Below are positions 21,147 through 30,669 of a stretch of DNA of 64,000 bases, piece after piece. Where the stretch lies: contig CM066294.1 in assembly GCA_033816765.1 (NCBI GenBank), forward strand, positions 1,240,001-1,304,000, given 5' to 3'. The notes under the pieces are model-generated. The model was given only the letters and a program-made list of their open reading frames with translations, was not told the origin of the DNA and searched no databases. The DNA is from Nothopassalora personata (taxonomy: Eukaryota > Ascomycota > Dothideomycetes > Mycosphaerellales > Mycosphaerellaceae). The position numbers and the translations under genes are program-made. Numbering within the stretch: the first letter of the stretch is position 1; each line of letters starts with the position of its first letter.

Positions 21147-21759
21147 ATGTCGGCCGCTAACCCTCATGGGAAAGGGTCCTCACAGCGTAAGTCCCAGGAC
21201 CCAGTCTCTCCAATCCTGGCACTAACACCTCCCAGCTTCGAAGAATGGCGAGAACTCATCAAGACTGTACGGCCCTCGGGTGTGAAGTCGTCAAGCACCT
21301 CCTCGACACCACCGAAGCCCTTGCTACGATGGCCGTAGCCCTGCACAACTTCCAGCCAAGATCGTCCGAGCCTGTAGCCTGAGTAATCATGGCAGTTCAA
21401 GCCAGCAACATCCTTCTTGCGTTAGCGACAGTGAGCGCCTGAAAGCGGCTGCAGAGTTGGTTGCGACACTCCTCGAGCCGGAGAAGCGAGTCCGCAAACG
21501 CGAGGAATTGCTGAGGACATTTGCGGAAGAGTTTGCGGAGGTGGTCGCGGACCCTGATGATGATAAGCAGCTGAAGGAGAGGGCCAGGGAGGTGCTCGAG
21601 GAGATTAAGATAGACCATGGGTCGCATCAGGCGGACTGCGGAGATAGAGCAATAGCTGATGGCGAGCGCGAGGACAAGGATGGCGAGGAGAAGCACGACC
21701 ACGGCGGCAAGATCGAGCAGGCTGCAAAGGGAGCCGACGACGAGAAAGCTTTCCCGTAG
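21147..21759 (+). pseudogene. Degraded small helical-protein gene
   Basis: ATG 21147 (MSAANPHGKGSSQ) is followed by a GTAAGT donor and a CTCCCAG acceptor, but no single frame continues. One frame gives VVKHLLDTTEALATMAVALH up to a stop at 21380. A later frame gives ERLKAAAELVATLLEPEKRV and a long Glu/Lys/Arg-rich helix to 21757. The parts look like one helical protein broken by indels. A second possibility is a gene with unusual introns; transcripts would decide. Confidence 0.35.
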
Positions 21760-21935
21760 ATATCAAGTCCAGATCCGAAGCGCAGGCTGCCGTGGGGTTG
21801 CGCCTGGGTATAAGGCGGCTGTTTGCCTTTATGATACATGTGTCCTGTAGACATTGTACGTCATGCCGATCAGTGTATCATGCGACAACTTGATCAACCC
21901 ATTCTGCCGTAGATTCCTTCCCCCTTCCCACCTCA

Positions 21936-22630
21936 TCACCTCGTCCACCCCTCATTCCACCCACCCCTCGGCGGCGTCTCCGTCTGTATCCTGGCATACT
22001 CAATCGGCACGCCATCCCAGACTTTATTCTTCATCATGGCAATCTTATAAAGTCTTCCGATCTCCACGCTATCCCCACCCTCCACTCCCAGCTTACTCCT
22101 CTCATCTGCCGTCATCCCGTGCTTATCAATCAACCTCAAGGCCTCGCACGCAGCGTTCATGCTGTTATATTGCCTTTCGAGCTCCAGTTGCCGCTTTTCG
22201 CGCAGGGTGACTTGGTAGCGTTGCCAGGCGCGGTGGATGGTCCAGTGGCGGAGAGCGCGATTGCGGGAGAAGCGGAGGGGTCGGGGCGTAAGGGGATGTT
22301 GGAGGTGGTAGCGGATTTGGACTGGAGAACGTCAGCAGATGGCGTAAGGGGGAGTTGGACAAGGGCGGTCTCACCGATTCTGGGGTCCTTCTTGACCCCG
22401 ACTTTGTTGCGTTTCTGGAGCTGTGGTGTGGTGGAAAAGTGTGTCTCTTGCTGTGGTGTCCGCGCCAGGCACCCTCGTGCTGTCCAGGGCAGAGATTCGG
22501 ATCGTAGCGCGGGGGAGAAGAAGCGGAGAAGAGACATAGAGGGCGTCTTCATTGTGTCCACTGCTGCGGCATTGGGATGTGATGTGTGCCTGGCGATGGT
22601 CGTCCAGATGCTCGGAGGTGTCGCTCGCAT
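21936..22630 (-). CDS. MRPL28: Mitochondrial large-subunit ribosomal protein mL40 (MRPL28 family)
   Basis: Structural protein of the mitochondrial 54S subunit. Exon 1 (from 22630, or from the inner ATGs at 22552 or 22537, to 22375) ends KKDPRI plus one base. A 53-bp GT-AG intron leads into exon 2 (22321-21936). The second exon has the family hallmarks: TIHRAWQRYQVTLREKRQLE, LERQYNSMNAACEALRL, then a C-terminus GVPIEYARIQTETPPRGGWN. The N-terminus MKTPSMSLLRFFSPALRSES is a good mitochondrial presequence, so the start at 22552 or 22537 is as likely as 22630 (213 aa). A DNA transposon ends only 36 bp upstream of ATG 22630, so the native promoter has been displaced or replaced. Divergent from AGM1. 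Confidence 0.87.
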
Positions 22631-22665
22631 GCGCTTCAGGAATAGCCTAGCGTGAAACCGTGACA

Positions 22666-22720
22666 GTGGCCTAGGCTTACAAAACCGGCAAATACCCGCA
22701 TTCAAAATTCGCAATCCTCA
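22666..22720 (+). repeat. Left TIR of the IS3EU-like element
   Basis: About 50 bp starting GTGGCCTAGGCTTACAAAAC and continuing through CCGGCAAATAC, matching the reverse complement of 27451-27497 with a few differences. It extends to 36 bp from the first ATG of mL40. Confidence 0.88.
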
Positions 22721-22801
22721 ATCCTCATTATTATAGACTCGCTATTTGTCTTATAGACTCGCTATTTGTCTGACAGCACACTCGCTATATTGCTTTATAC
22801 A

Positions 22802-24929
22802 ATGCCACGTCTAGCGATCGATCTAGAGCCCTTTCGCATCGATATCGAGCTATAGACTGCCGCTGAATTTATATAGGCAGCTATTCGAGACAACCTCTTC
22901 AATCTCTACGGTGTTCGAATTAGCGAACGGACCCTCCGCTAGCGACTCGTAGAGTGGCGAGGGACTCGCGAGGATAATTAGGCTTATAATTAGGCTCGCT
23001 AGGCCAAGCTACGCTAGCGAGTCGAGGAACTATTCTAGAAATATAGCCTTAACGATAGCGAGTCTTATGCTATCCTCCGCCTCGATAGATTCGACCTTAC
23101 CCTTCGCTAGTATTAAGAGCTACGAAGAGGTATTAGATTAAAGCGTAGTCTTAGTAAAGAATAAGCTCTAGCTATAGAGCCTAAGATATAGCGAGTCCTT
23201 TAGGAAGTTATAAGCAGTAGCTATTAGTAAGACTAGGGCTATCGTAAGCTAGTAAGAGAGCTACGTAAGAGTTATTATATTATTAGACAGTAGGATAGAC
23301 TCGGTATCCATAGACTCGTAGACTAGACTCGCTAACTTTATTAGCGACCGTATTAGGACACTCGCTCGTGCGATTAACCCTGTCCCTTTTGTCTCTCGCA
23401 ATCCTACAATGCGAGACCCTATAACACCACGGCATACGAGGCTAAAAGTAGAAGGTCCTAACGATGTCTAGTTAATCGATGCCTTTCTAAAATACGAGCG
23501 CTTTAAGATATAGATCTACGCTTATATTAACGTCTACTCTCGGCGGGTTATCTAGTACTACATAGGGCCTATAGCGAAGACGAAGTTCTCTATATTTGCT
23601 TAATACGTTAGAGTAATATATTACGGTAGTAGGGTGCTAAATCGCGTACGATCTAATTAGGGCGTTAAGACGCCTATACTAGCCGATGCCTATCTACGAG
23701 TCCGAGAGCGACTTACTAGCAATCTACTTACGTTCGATAAGGCCTTCTAGTACACCTTAAGCAAGGGCAATTAAACTATCGAACACTAGTAGGGCGAGGG
23801 TACTAAGGCTACATTTAATCGCTAGAGAGACCTCTTTAATTAGTATATTATAATAGGACTCTTTAAGGAAGCATTAGCCGTAGATAGGATAGCATTCGCT
23901 ACTATCTATATTCTAATCCTTCGAAGTGTTGTATTATCGTTCGTTAACGAGTAGAACCGCTATCGTATCCGTCGTTATAACCTAGAATCGTATGTAAACG
24001 GCATACCGGATATCCTATATAACTACCTAGAGTTAAAAGAAGCACAACTATATAGGCATCTACTTAACCCTAAGGACGAGGAGCTTCGCTAGTGGAAGGA
24101 GCGAGTCGATCAGTACGGTACGTTAATCCGGGGTGTCTATAGTAGCGAGTCTAGCGCTACTATAGCTACGAGTCCTAGCTTAGCTAAGGGAGGACTCGCT
24201 ACAGCTTAAGTGCGGACTCGCTATAGCTTAAGTGCGGACTCGCTACTACTTCTACTTAACCGAGTCTACAAATCCTATAGCTAATACCTTATAGACCTTA
24301 CTACATACTTACCGCCTCTAACGCTAGAGTAGGTTAATAAGAAGCTTACTACTGCTAGCTATCCATTAATACTAGACGGTAGCGAGGCCGGCCCTAGCCT
24401 AGGCCCTAAGAAATTGCATGTCTACGCCTATTAGTATCTACGAAACGAGACTACGTAATATCTCCGAGGTAGAGGGGGACTCGCTAAGTACATACCGCCT
24501 ACTCGCCTTAACGGATTGGAGCTAACGGAACGAACAATAGACTTGTTCGCTTAAGCCGGTAAGCTATTATAGGTTATATAGTAACGAGTCTACGTCCTAC
24601 GTCCTTTTTCCTACGAGTCTTTTCCTACTACTTCTAACATTATGTTAGCTCTAACTTAGGACGATCTTTGTATGCACAAGTTAGTAAAGACTTCTCTAGT
24701 TCATAGCGAGGTCTACGGCTATCTACTAAGGTGTGGTAAATGTAGTATACCTAACCTAGCCTTTATCGAGCCTAGCGAGTCCGTAACGAGTCCGCCTTTA
24801 CCCTTATCGCCGATTCCTAGTACCGAGACCCCTTCGAAACCGAACGGCACTACTAGATACGGTCTTTATATATTACTCGTAGCGAGTGGCTATAGTCGGG
24901 CTAATAAGGTACTCGCTCGCAATAAGTAG
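22802..24929 (+). pseudogene. Integrase-like DDE transposase relic
   Basis: From ATG 22802 (MPRLAIDLEPFRIDIEL) one frame runs for about 2.1 kb, broken only by TAG/TAA at likely Gln or Trp codons. The start has a helix-turn-helix-like stretch (GVRISERTLR..LVEWRG). The catalytic core reads VEGPNDV-SIDAFLKYERF with the first Asp in SIDA, then VRSN-GVKTP, where the second Asp (SDRG in the family) has become Asn, then TIEH, the catalytic Glu. This is the eukaryotic rve-like layout of IS3EU transposases (GPN.LW.ID, R.DRG, IER.W). Beyond the core lies a long C-terminal part of unknown role. Inactive because of the stops and the changed Asp. Confidence 0.72.
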
Positions 24930-26330
24930 ACTTATGTTCGCTAGCTTAGTAATGCTAGAATTGACCCGTTGTCGAGCGCTGCTTAGGGCCTACGGACTGG
25001 TGTTATTAAGGCTCGTAGCATAAGTGTTCCTATCTCGTTAGTCTAGGGTAAAGCCGAAAAGCTATCTTAACCGCCTAGGGGACCTAGCCTAATAATATCC
25101 GTTAAGCTATATAAGGTGCCGTTTACTATTAAACGTAAGGGGGACCTTAAGACATGGGAGTATTAGCCGCATAAGCTCCTTACCGCGTGGCAAATTACCG
25201 GACGATGGACTCGCTACGAGTCGTCTTTAGCTAAAGTAGTAGATACGACAACCTAGCTTTATAACCTCGTCTTTTAAGAAGGCGCGGATAAGCTAGGCCT
25301 ATAGCTTACACGTCCTTATACTACACCGCCCTTCCTCTTCGTAAAGGCTACTAAAGATAATGCACCTATTCTTCTAAGTAAATTAAGCCTACGAGAGCGA
25401 GATCTCGAGGACATGTTAATACCGTACACTAAGGGTGTCTAGAACGCGAAGGATAGGCGAGAAGTACTAGTTAACGTTACGTATTAGGTTAACTAAGGTC
25501 GCGGAGCCTTAAACAATCTATATAGACGAGGAGTAGTAGAGAACTCGAGCAGTAACGAGTCCTTAGCTAGTCTTAGCGAACTTATAAAGGACGTAGACCG
25601 CCGATGCGAGCGTAAGCTTAAGGACTAGCGAGCGAGTACAGTAGCGAGTACTATAGTACGTCTAGCGGATTAGGGCATTACTCGCTAGGCTACTACAGCG
25701 AGTTAGGCTACTTCTCGTTTAGCGAGTGTAGTAAGCTAGAGCGAGAAGCGTCTAGCGAGTCGTGGCTTACCGCATCGATATGCTATAACTCTAATCGCCG
25801 AGTCTCTAGAGTGTATTAATCTTATAGCTAGTAGCCCTTAATCCTCTTCGTCTTCGTCTCCGTAGCTAACGGGGTTTAGAGCACCCTCTCGATAGTAGAA
25901 TTTAGTGTTTATAGGGAAAGGTTTAGGCAATAAGCTAGTAAGTACGTTAGCTAGCGAAGCATCGGTTAAGAAGGTAAAGGAAGAGCGTACGAGTCTAGCT
26001 ACGAGTCAAATTAGAGAGATTAAGAAGGAGTCCTTAAGCGAGACTATAGTAGCAACTAGTGCCTTAAGCGAGTCTATAGTAGCAACTAGTGCTTCGACAA
26101 TTACATAGCTAGACTCGTAGCTAGACTCGTAGCTATTGCTTTAGAGTCTACCTAACGACAACTAGCGTGTAAAGGCACCGAGAAATAGGCTTGTTGTCGA
26201 GCTATCTACGAGGTAGCTAAGACCGAAAAAGTAGAGGGAAGTATAGACTCGTAGCATATAGATAGGAGGTAGACTGCTTAGTATTATATTATTACTAAGA
26301 GCGAAATTTAGCGACTGACTCGCTACCTAG
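24930..26330. other. Internal part of the IS3EU-like element, unassigned
   Basis: Strongly RIP-mutated DNA, dense in GACTCGCT/AGCGAGTC motifs. Coding potential on the plus strand seems to continue in pieces (e.g. 25905-26108), but stops and unknown frame changes prevent a product call. Confidence 0.4.
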
Positions 26331-27170
26331 TAGATCGCTAATAAATTTAATTAAGCGGCTAATAGTACCCTCTAATTGCTAAATACGATCCTCCGCCGCG
26401 GCTAAGCGAGTCGATGTATTATTAGTAGGGCAAGTACTAGACTCGCTAGCCTTACTAACCTCGCTAGCCTCGCTAGAAGTAGTTAAAACACCCTCGACAG
26501 CCTTAAATAAACCATTGCTAGACTCGTTAGACTCGCTAGGCTCCTTAACTAACTTGCGAGAGTTATAGCGAGCCTTCGCGTAACGCTTACAATACGCGCA
26601 AGTCTTGTCGGCATTAGTAGTAAAGACTATATAGCATATACTAGCTCTCTTATACGTATCGTAGTCCGTCTAAGCCGGCTCACCTATTAATACGAGTTAG
26701 TATATATAGTATAGCGAGTCTACTATAAGACACATACCCTCTTTAGTCTCTATAATACGGCTAGCCTAGTCGAACTTACGTAAATTATTCTTCGTAACCT
26801 TTATACTACCCTTGTCTATCTTCTACGAGTCTCCTAGCTATTGTGCCTATGTCGACTCGCTTACGTAGTAGAAATCGTCGGTATCGGCGGTACGAGGGCG
26901 GCGGTATACACTATAGGTTTAAACATTAGTCTACCTACGTGCGCCTAACGAGTCGGAATCGCACTTACGCTATCGTAAGCTATAGTAATAACCGCGTTTA
27001 TAAGGGTAAGCGCGGATTAGGTGTACTGTCGCTGTCGCTGTCGCTATCGTTATCGTTGTTCTAAGGCTAATATCGCTAAGTAAGTCGTCTGTAGTTAGAT
27101 TTGTATATGTCGATAAGTGTAGAGTCGAAGAAATAGTAATAGCAGTAGAAGTTGATATACCCGCCGCCAT
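26330..27170 (-). pseudogene. Second coding relic of the IS3EU-like element
   Basis: On the minus strand a frame starts MAAGISTSTAITISSTLHLS at 27170. Further down (near 26600) a Cys motif CAYCKRYAKARYNSRK is visible, followed by Ser/Glu-rich sequence. The Cys-x2-Cys plus basic residues could be half of a zinc-binding site. Opposite in direction to the transposase, so the element probably had two convergent genes. Function unknown. Confidence 0.35.
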
Positions 27171-27328
27171 AATGTAATAATAGCAAGTAAGGTAAGCTCC
27201 TTAATACTTACTGTCTGCTATTATTAAGGAGCCTAACTCACCTGCGCAGTAGGAGGACAATACCGCCGCGACTCGCTACGATTATAGGCGACAATAGCGA
27301 GTCGCAGCAGTATTGTTGTGCGACAATA

Positions 27329-27410
27329 GCGAGTCGCAGCAGTTGGCGAGTCGCAGCAGTTGGCGAGTCGCAGCAGTTGGCGAGTCGCAGCAGTTGGCGA
27401 GTCGCAGCAG
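27329..27410 (+). repeat. Tandem 17-bp repeat near the right TIR
   Basis: The unit GCGAGTCGCAGCAGTTG occurs four times in a row (27329-27396) and once more in truncated form to 27410, each unit carrying the AGCGAGTC-like core found all over the element. A diverged copy lies just upstream (about 27295). Subterminal repeats like this often bind transposase; not CRISPR, as there are no spacers. Confidence 0.9.
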
Positions 27411-27450
27411 TATTGTTGGTAGTTGTTGAGGAAGAGCGAGTGCAGCGAGT

Positions 27451-27497
27451 GAGGATTTCGAATACGCGTATTTGCCGGTTTTGTAAGCCTAGGCCAC
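27451..27497 (-). repeat. Right TIR of the IS3EU-like element
   Basis: The inverted copy of the left end, closing with GTAAGCCTAGGCCAC. Differences from the left TIR are mainly C/T and G/A, as expected from partial RIP. Confidence 0.88.
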
Positions 27498-27949
27498 CGC
27501 CGCGTGCCGCAGAACCCTGCAACGCTCGCGTCATACCGCGAAACGTGGGAACCACTGGTACTGTACATTGAGTGGGCAGGAACGAACGAGCACCTTCACT
27601 TGCTCCTCTTACCTTCCCACGTACAAGCCACGCTGCCTCACTACCGCGAGCCATTGCTGTAGCCTTCGCTCGTTGCACATAGTAATTGCATCAATAGTCA
27701 CGAGAAGCATACGTACCGCCTTCACCAAAAGTCATCCTTGCTTGCCCATCACGACAATACCGGAGCGTCTGGCGCGAGCGCTCTGGCTCCGACCACTCCT
27801 TTGTCTGAGACTGAGACGCGGTGGTGTCTCCTGCCCAACACGAGCAGACTCTGTGCTGCACCTGCCGACTTCTCTCCCACCAGCAGAGATACAGCTCTGT
27901 GAACCTCCTCCCTCCGACACCCTCCGTTACCAACACATCACCGCCCACG

Positions 27950-29593
27950 ATGGCAGCACACGTCCAGGCCATTGAGCAGGCATTCCAGAAATACCCTCGC
28001 CCAAGTGAAGTCAAGCAGTTCACGTATGGCACGGCTGGCTTCCGCACCAAGGGTGACTGGCTCGACCATGTCATGTTCGGCATGGGATTGCTCGCCGGCC
28101 TTCGCTCCCGCAAGCTCGGTGGCCAAACAATCGGCGTCATGATCACAGCCTCGCACAACCCAGCTCAGGACAACGGAGTGAAGCTGGTCGACCCTATGGG
28201 TGAGATGCTGGAGCAAGAGTGGGAGCAGTGGGCTACACACATTGTCAATGGCCAGACACCCGCGGAGACTGCCGAGGCATACAAGACCATCGCTGAGAAG
28301 CTGGGTGTGGAAGTCAACAGACCCGCCAACGTCATCTACGCACGCGACACCCGTCCATCCGGTGTGAGGCTCGTCAAGGCAGTGGAGGCTGGTCTGAAGG
28401 TGACTGGGGTGGACTACAAAGACTTCGGCATCCTCACCACTCCACAGCTCCACTACCTCGTGCGTGCCACCAACACCCAGACCGACAAGAACCCGTACGG
28501 CGAGGTCTCGGAGGAGGGATACTACAAGAAGCTGGCTGCTGCCTTCAAGCTTGCCATGAAGCATGTCAAGCCCCACAGCCCCGTGACGGTCGACTGTGCC
28601 AACGGTGTCGGTGCTCCACAGCTGAAGGAGATGCTGAAGCACTTGCCAGAGGCCGAAACAGGCTTGAAGGTCACCATCAAGAACGACAAGATTGAGCAGG
28701 CCGAGGTGTTGAACAAGGACTGTGGTGCCGACTTTGTCAAGACACAGCAGAAAGTGCCGGCTGGCTACAACGGCAAAGCTTTCGATCGCTGGTGTTCGTT
28801 CGATGGAGACGCAGATCGTATCGTCTACTACTTCAACGAGGAAGGCAGCGTCTTCAGACTCCTCGACGGCGACCGCATCGCTACCCTGGCAGCATCATTC
28901 CTTGGCGAGCTGGTCGAGAAGTGTGGCCTTTCGGACAAGATCAAGCTTGGTGTCGTGCAGACAGCATACGCCAACGGGGCCAGCACTCGCTTCATTGAGG
29001 AGCGCCTCAAGCTCAAGGCCGAGTTCACCAACACCGGAGTAAAGCACCTCCACCACGCTGCTGCCCGCTACGATATCGGCGTCTACTTCGAGGCCAACGG
29101 ACACGGCACCATTCTGTTCTCCAACAACGCCGTCAAGGCGATCTACAAGCAGGAGCCAGAGTCGCCCGCCCAACTCGAGAACTTGGAGATACTTCGCGCC
29201 TTGACTGATCTCATCAACCAGACCGTCGGCGACGCCATTTCCGACTTCCTCCTCGTGGAGGCCGTGCTTGCTCACAAGGACTACACCGTCAAGGAGTGGC
29301 TCGCGACATACACCGACATGCCAAATAAGCTCGCCAAGCAGATAGTCCGATACCGCGGCGAATATGTCACTGTTCCTGGCACCGCCGAGCAGAAGCTGAA
29401 GTATCCAGAGGCACTGCAAGGGAAGATCGATGCCGAAGTCGCCAAGTACAGGAACGGTCGCTGCTTCGTCCGTGCGTCCGGTACCGAAGACGCCGTCCGC
29501 ATTTACGGCGAGGCAGCGGAGGCATACGATGTTGATCACATGGTGCAGAGCGTTGCTGACCTCATCTACATCCAGAGCACGCAGGGCGTCTAG
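27950..29593 (+). CDS. PCM1: Phosphoacetylglucosamine mutase (AGM1/PCM1)
   Basis: Converts GlcNAc-6-phosphate to GlcNAc-1-phosphate, the step before UDP-GlcNAc, which feeds chitin, N-glycans and GPI anchors; cytosolic. ATG 27950 (in CCCACGATGG) gives 547 aa, the normal length, in a single exon; the frame is open further upstream but without an ATG. Alpha-phosphohexomutase landmarks: the phosphoserine loop TASHNPAQDNGVKLVDP with Ser68, the metal-binding SFDGDADR (Asp285/287/289), the sugar-binding FEANGHGT and the phosphate-binding CFVRASGTEDAVRIY near the C-terminus. The TASHNP version followed by DNGVKL separates AGM1 from phosphoglucomutase. Intact and not mutated, although the transposon ends about 450 bp upstream. 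Confidence 0.97.
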   Translation: MAAHVQAIEQAFQKYPRPSEVKQFTYGTAGFRTKGDWLDHVMFGMGLLAGLRSRKLGGQTIGVMITASHNPAQDNGVKLVDPMGEMLEQEWEQWATHIVNGQTPAETAEAYKTIAEKLGVEVNRPANVIYARDTRPSGVRLVKAVEAGLKVTGVDYKDFGILTTPQLHYLVRATNTQTDKNPYGEVSEEGYYKKLAAAFKLAMKHVKPHSPVTVDCANGVGAPQLKEMLKHLPEAETGLKVTIKNDKIEQAEVLNKDCGADFVKTQQKVPAGYNGKAFDRWCSFDGDADRIVYYFNEEGSVFRLLDGDRIATLAASFLGELVEKCGLSDKIKLGVVQTAYANGASTRFIEERLKLKAEFTNTGVKHLHHAAARYDIGVYFEANGHGTILFSNNAVKAIYKQEPESPAQLENLEILRALTDLINQTVGDAISDFLLVEAVLAHKDYTVKEWLATYTDMPNKLAKQIVRYRGEYVTVPGTAEQKLKYPEALQGKIDAEVAKYRNGRCFVRASGTEDAVRIYGEAAEAYDVDHMVQSVADLIYIQSTQGV

Positions 29594-30669
29594 CAACCGT
29601 ATGGCACAATCTGGAAAGATGAAGACTACGTGCAACCAGAGGGCACAGACCCAGTCGAAGGTCTCGACAATCGCAACCCTGGCTCGTTTTTGGCAGGAAG
29701 CTTTGGTGACATGAATCTTGGTCCTTGAAGGGAATAGAAGGATGACACCCTACTCATTTGCATAAGCGGTGGTCAGTTTCGGCGTTGCATTACATGTGTC
29801 TGTTCGCAAGATAAGGATGGCATTGGATGGAGGTGGGCACTGATACAGGGTGGCGCTATGAAGTGATGACACGAAAGACAAAAGTTTTGTGATTTGCCTC
29901 AGGGGCTTTGGCCGGGATGAGAGAGGAGTGTGATCACTGTATAGGTGAGACAGGACAAGACAGATAGTGATACTGGATCAAAAGATATGATACTCATCCC
30001 CTCTCCTGGACTCCGCTGCCTCTAGTTTGCCTTTCGATCTTCGAACTCGACATCCTTCCTTGGAGGACTCCCTCAGCCAACCGCCCATACTGCTGTCATG
30101 GCGCGGCCGCGTAACTTCACTTACTTTCCATCTCCTCATCGAGATCAAGCTCACCCTCACGCAAGGCGGTGGCTTCGCTCGAGACAAGGGCTTGAGATGG
30201 CCTGATGGAATACGCGGGGGGTGCTGGAGCGCCTGCGACTATGGAGTGGCGCCGCCAGTCATCTCAAGTGCAAAGGTTTTGAACTGCCTACACCCCTTGT
30301 GTGTGCAGCTCCAAAAAACTATCTTGGCGACATCGCCCGGGTAAGATGATACCTGGCGTGGCATCCCGTATTGAACATGGAATAGCATCGCAGCGAATCG
30401 AGTGAATCGAGGTGGGATTCTTGATCAGGCTCAGAGGTGTGGTGATTCATTGTTAACAAAGCGAGAGACAATAGACAAAGAAGTGCGTCCCATTCACCTG
30501 AAGTTACGCACTTCCGACACTAGTCGACATCCCTGTCAATCTCAAAGTTCTGGAACGCCAACCTCACGCCCGATTTTGAAACTTCGCTTCTCCCCGACAT
30601 CAGCTTCGCTTGTCACCACCTCGACACTGCGAGTCGCATCTGTCGCATCCATATCAACACCTTCCTTGC
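29594..30669. other. Intergenic, no supported gene
   Basis: About 1.1 kb between two plus-strand genes: the 3' end of AGM1 and the upstream region of the next gene. A stop-free plus-strand stretch at 30402-30698 has no recognisable features. Confidence 0.5.

Larger units (their letters stand above)
22666..27497 (+). mobile_element. RIP-mutated DNA transposon with integrase-like DDE protein (IS3EU-like), 4.8 kb
   Basis: The element is bounded by inverted repeats beginning GTGGCCTAGGCTTACAAAAC on each outer side. Inside, CpA/TpG is depleted and Gln/Trp codons have become TAG/TAA, while the TIRs and the genes on both sides look normal. It encodes a DDE protein of the retroviral-integrase fold on the plus strand and a second relic on the minus strand. 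The palindromic GGCCTAGGC at the very ends makes the exact end and the target duplication ambiguous (GGCC or CCTAGG both fit). It sits between the divergent genes mL40 and AGM1. The superfamily name is from memory of IS3EU-type elements. Confidence 0.8.

Noticed and set aside
27329..27410. CRISPR-like short repeats
   Set aside because: Units are directly tandem without spacers, in a eukaryotic transposon end; this is a simple tandem repeat.
28895..29635. 246-codon frame antisense to AGM1
   Set aside because: A mirror of the strongly biased codon use of AGM1; no independent features.
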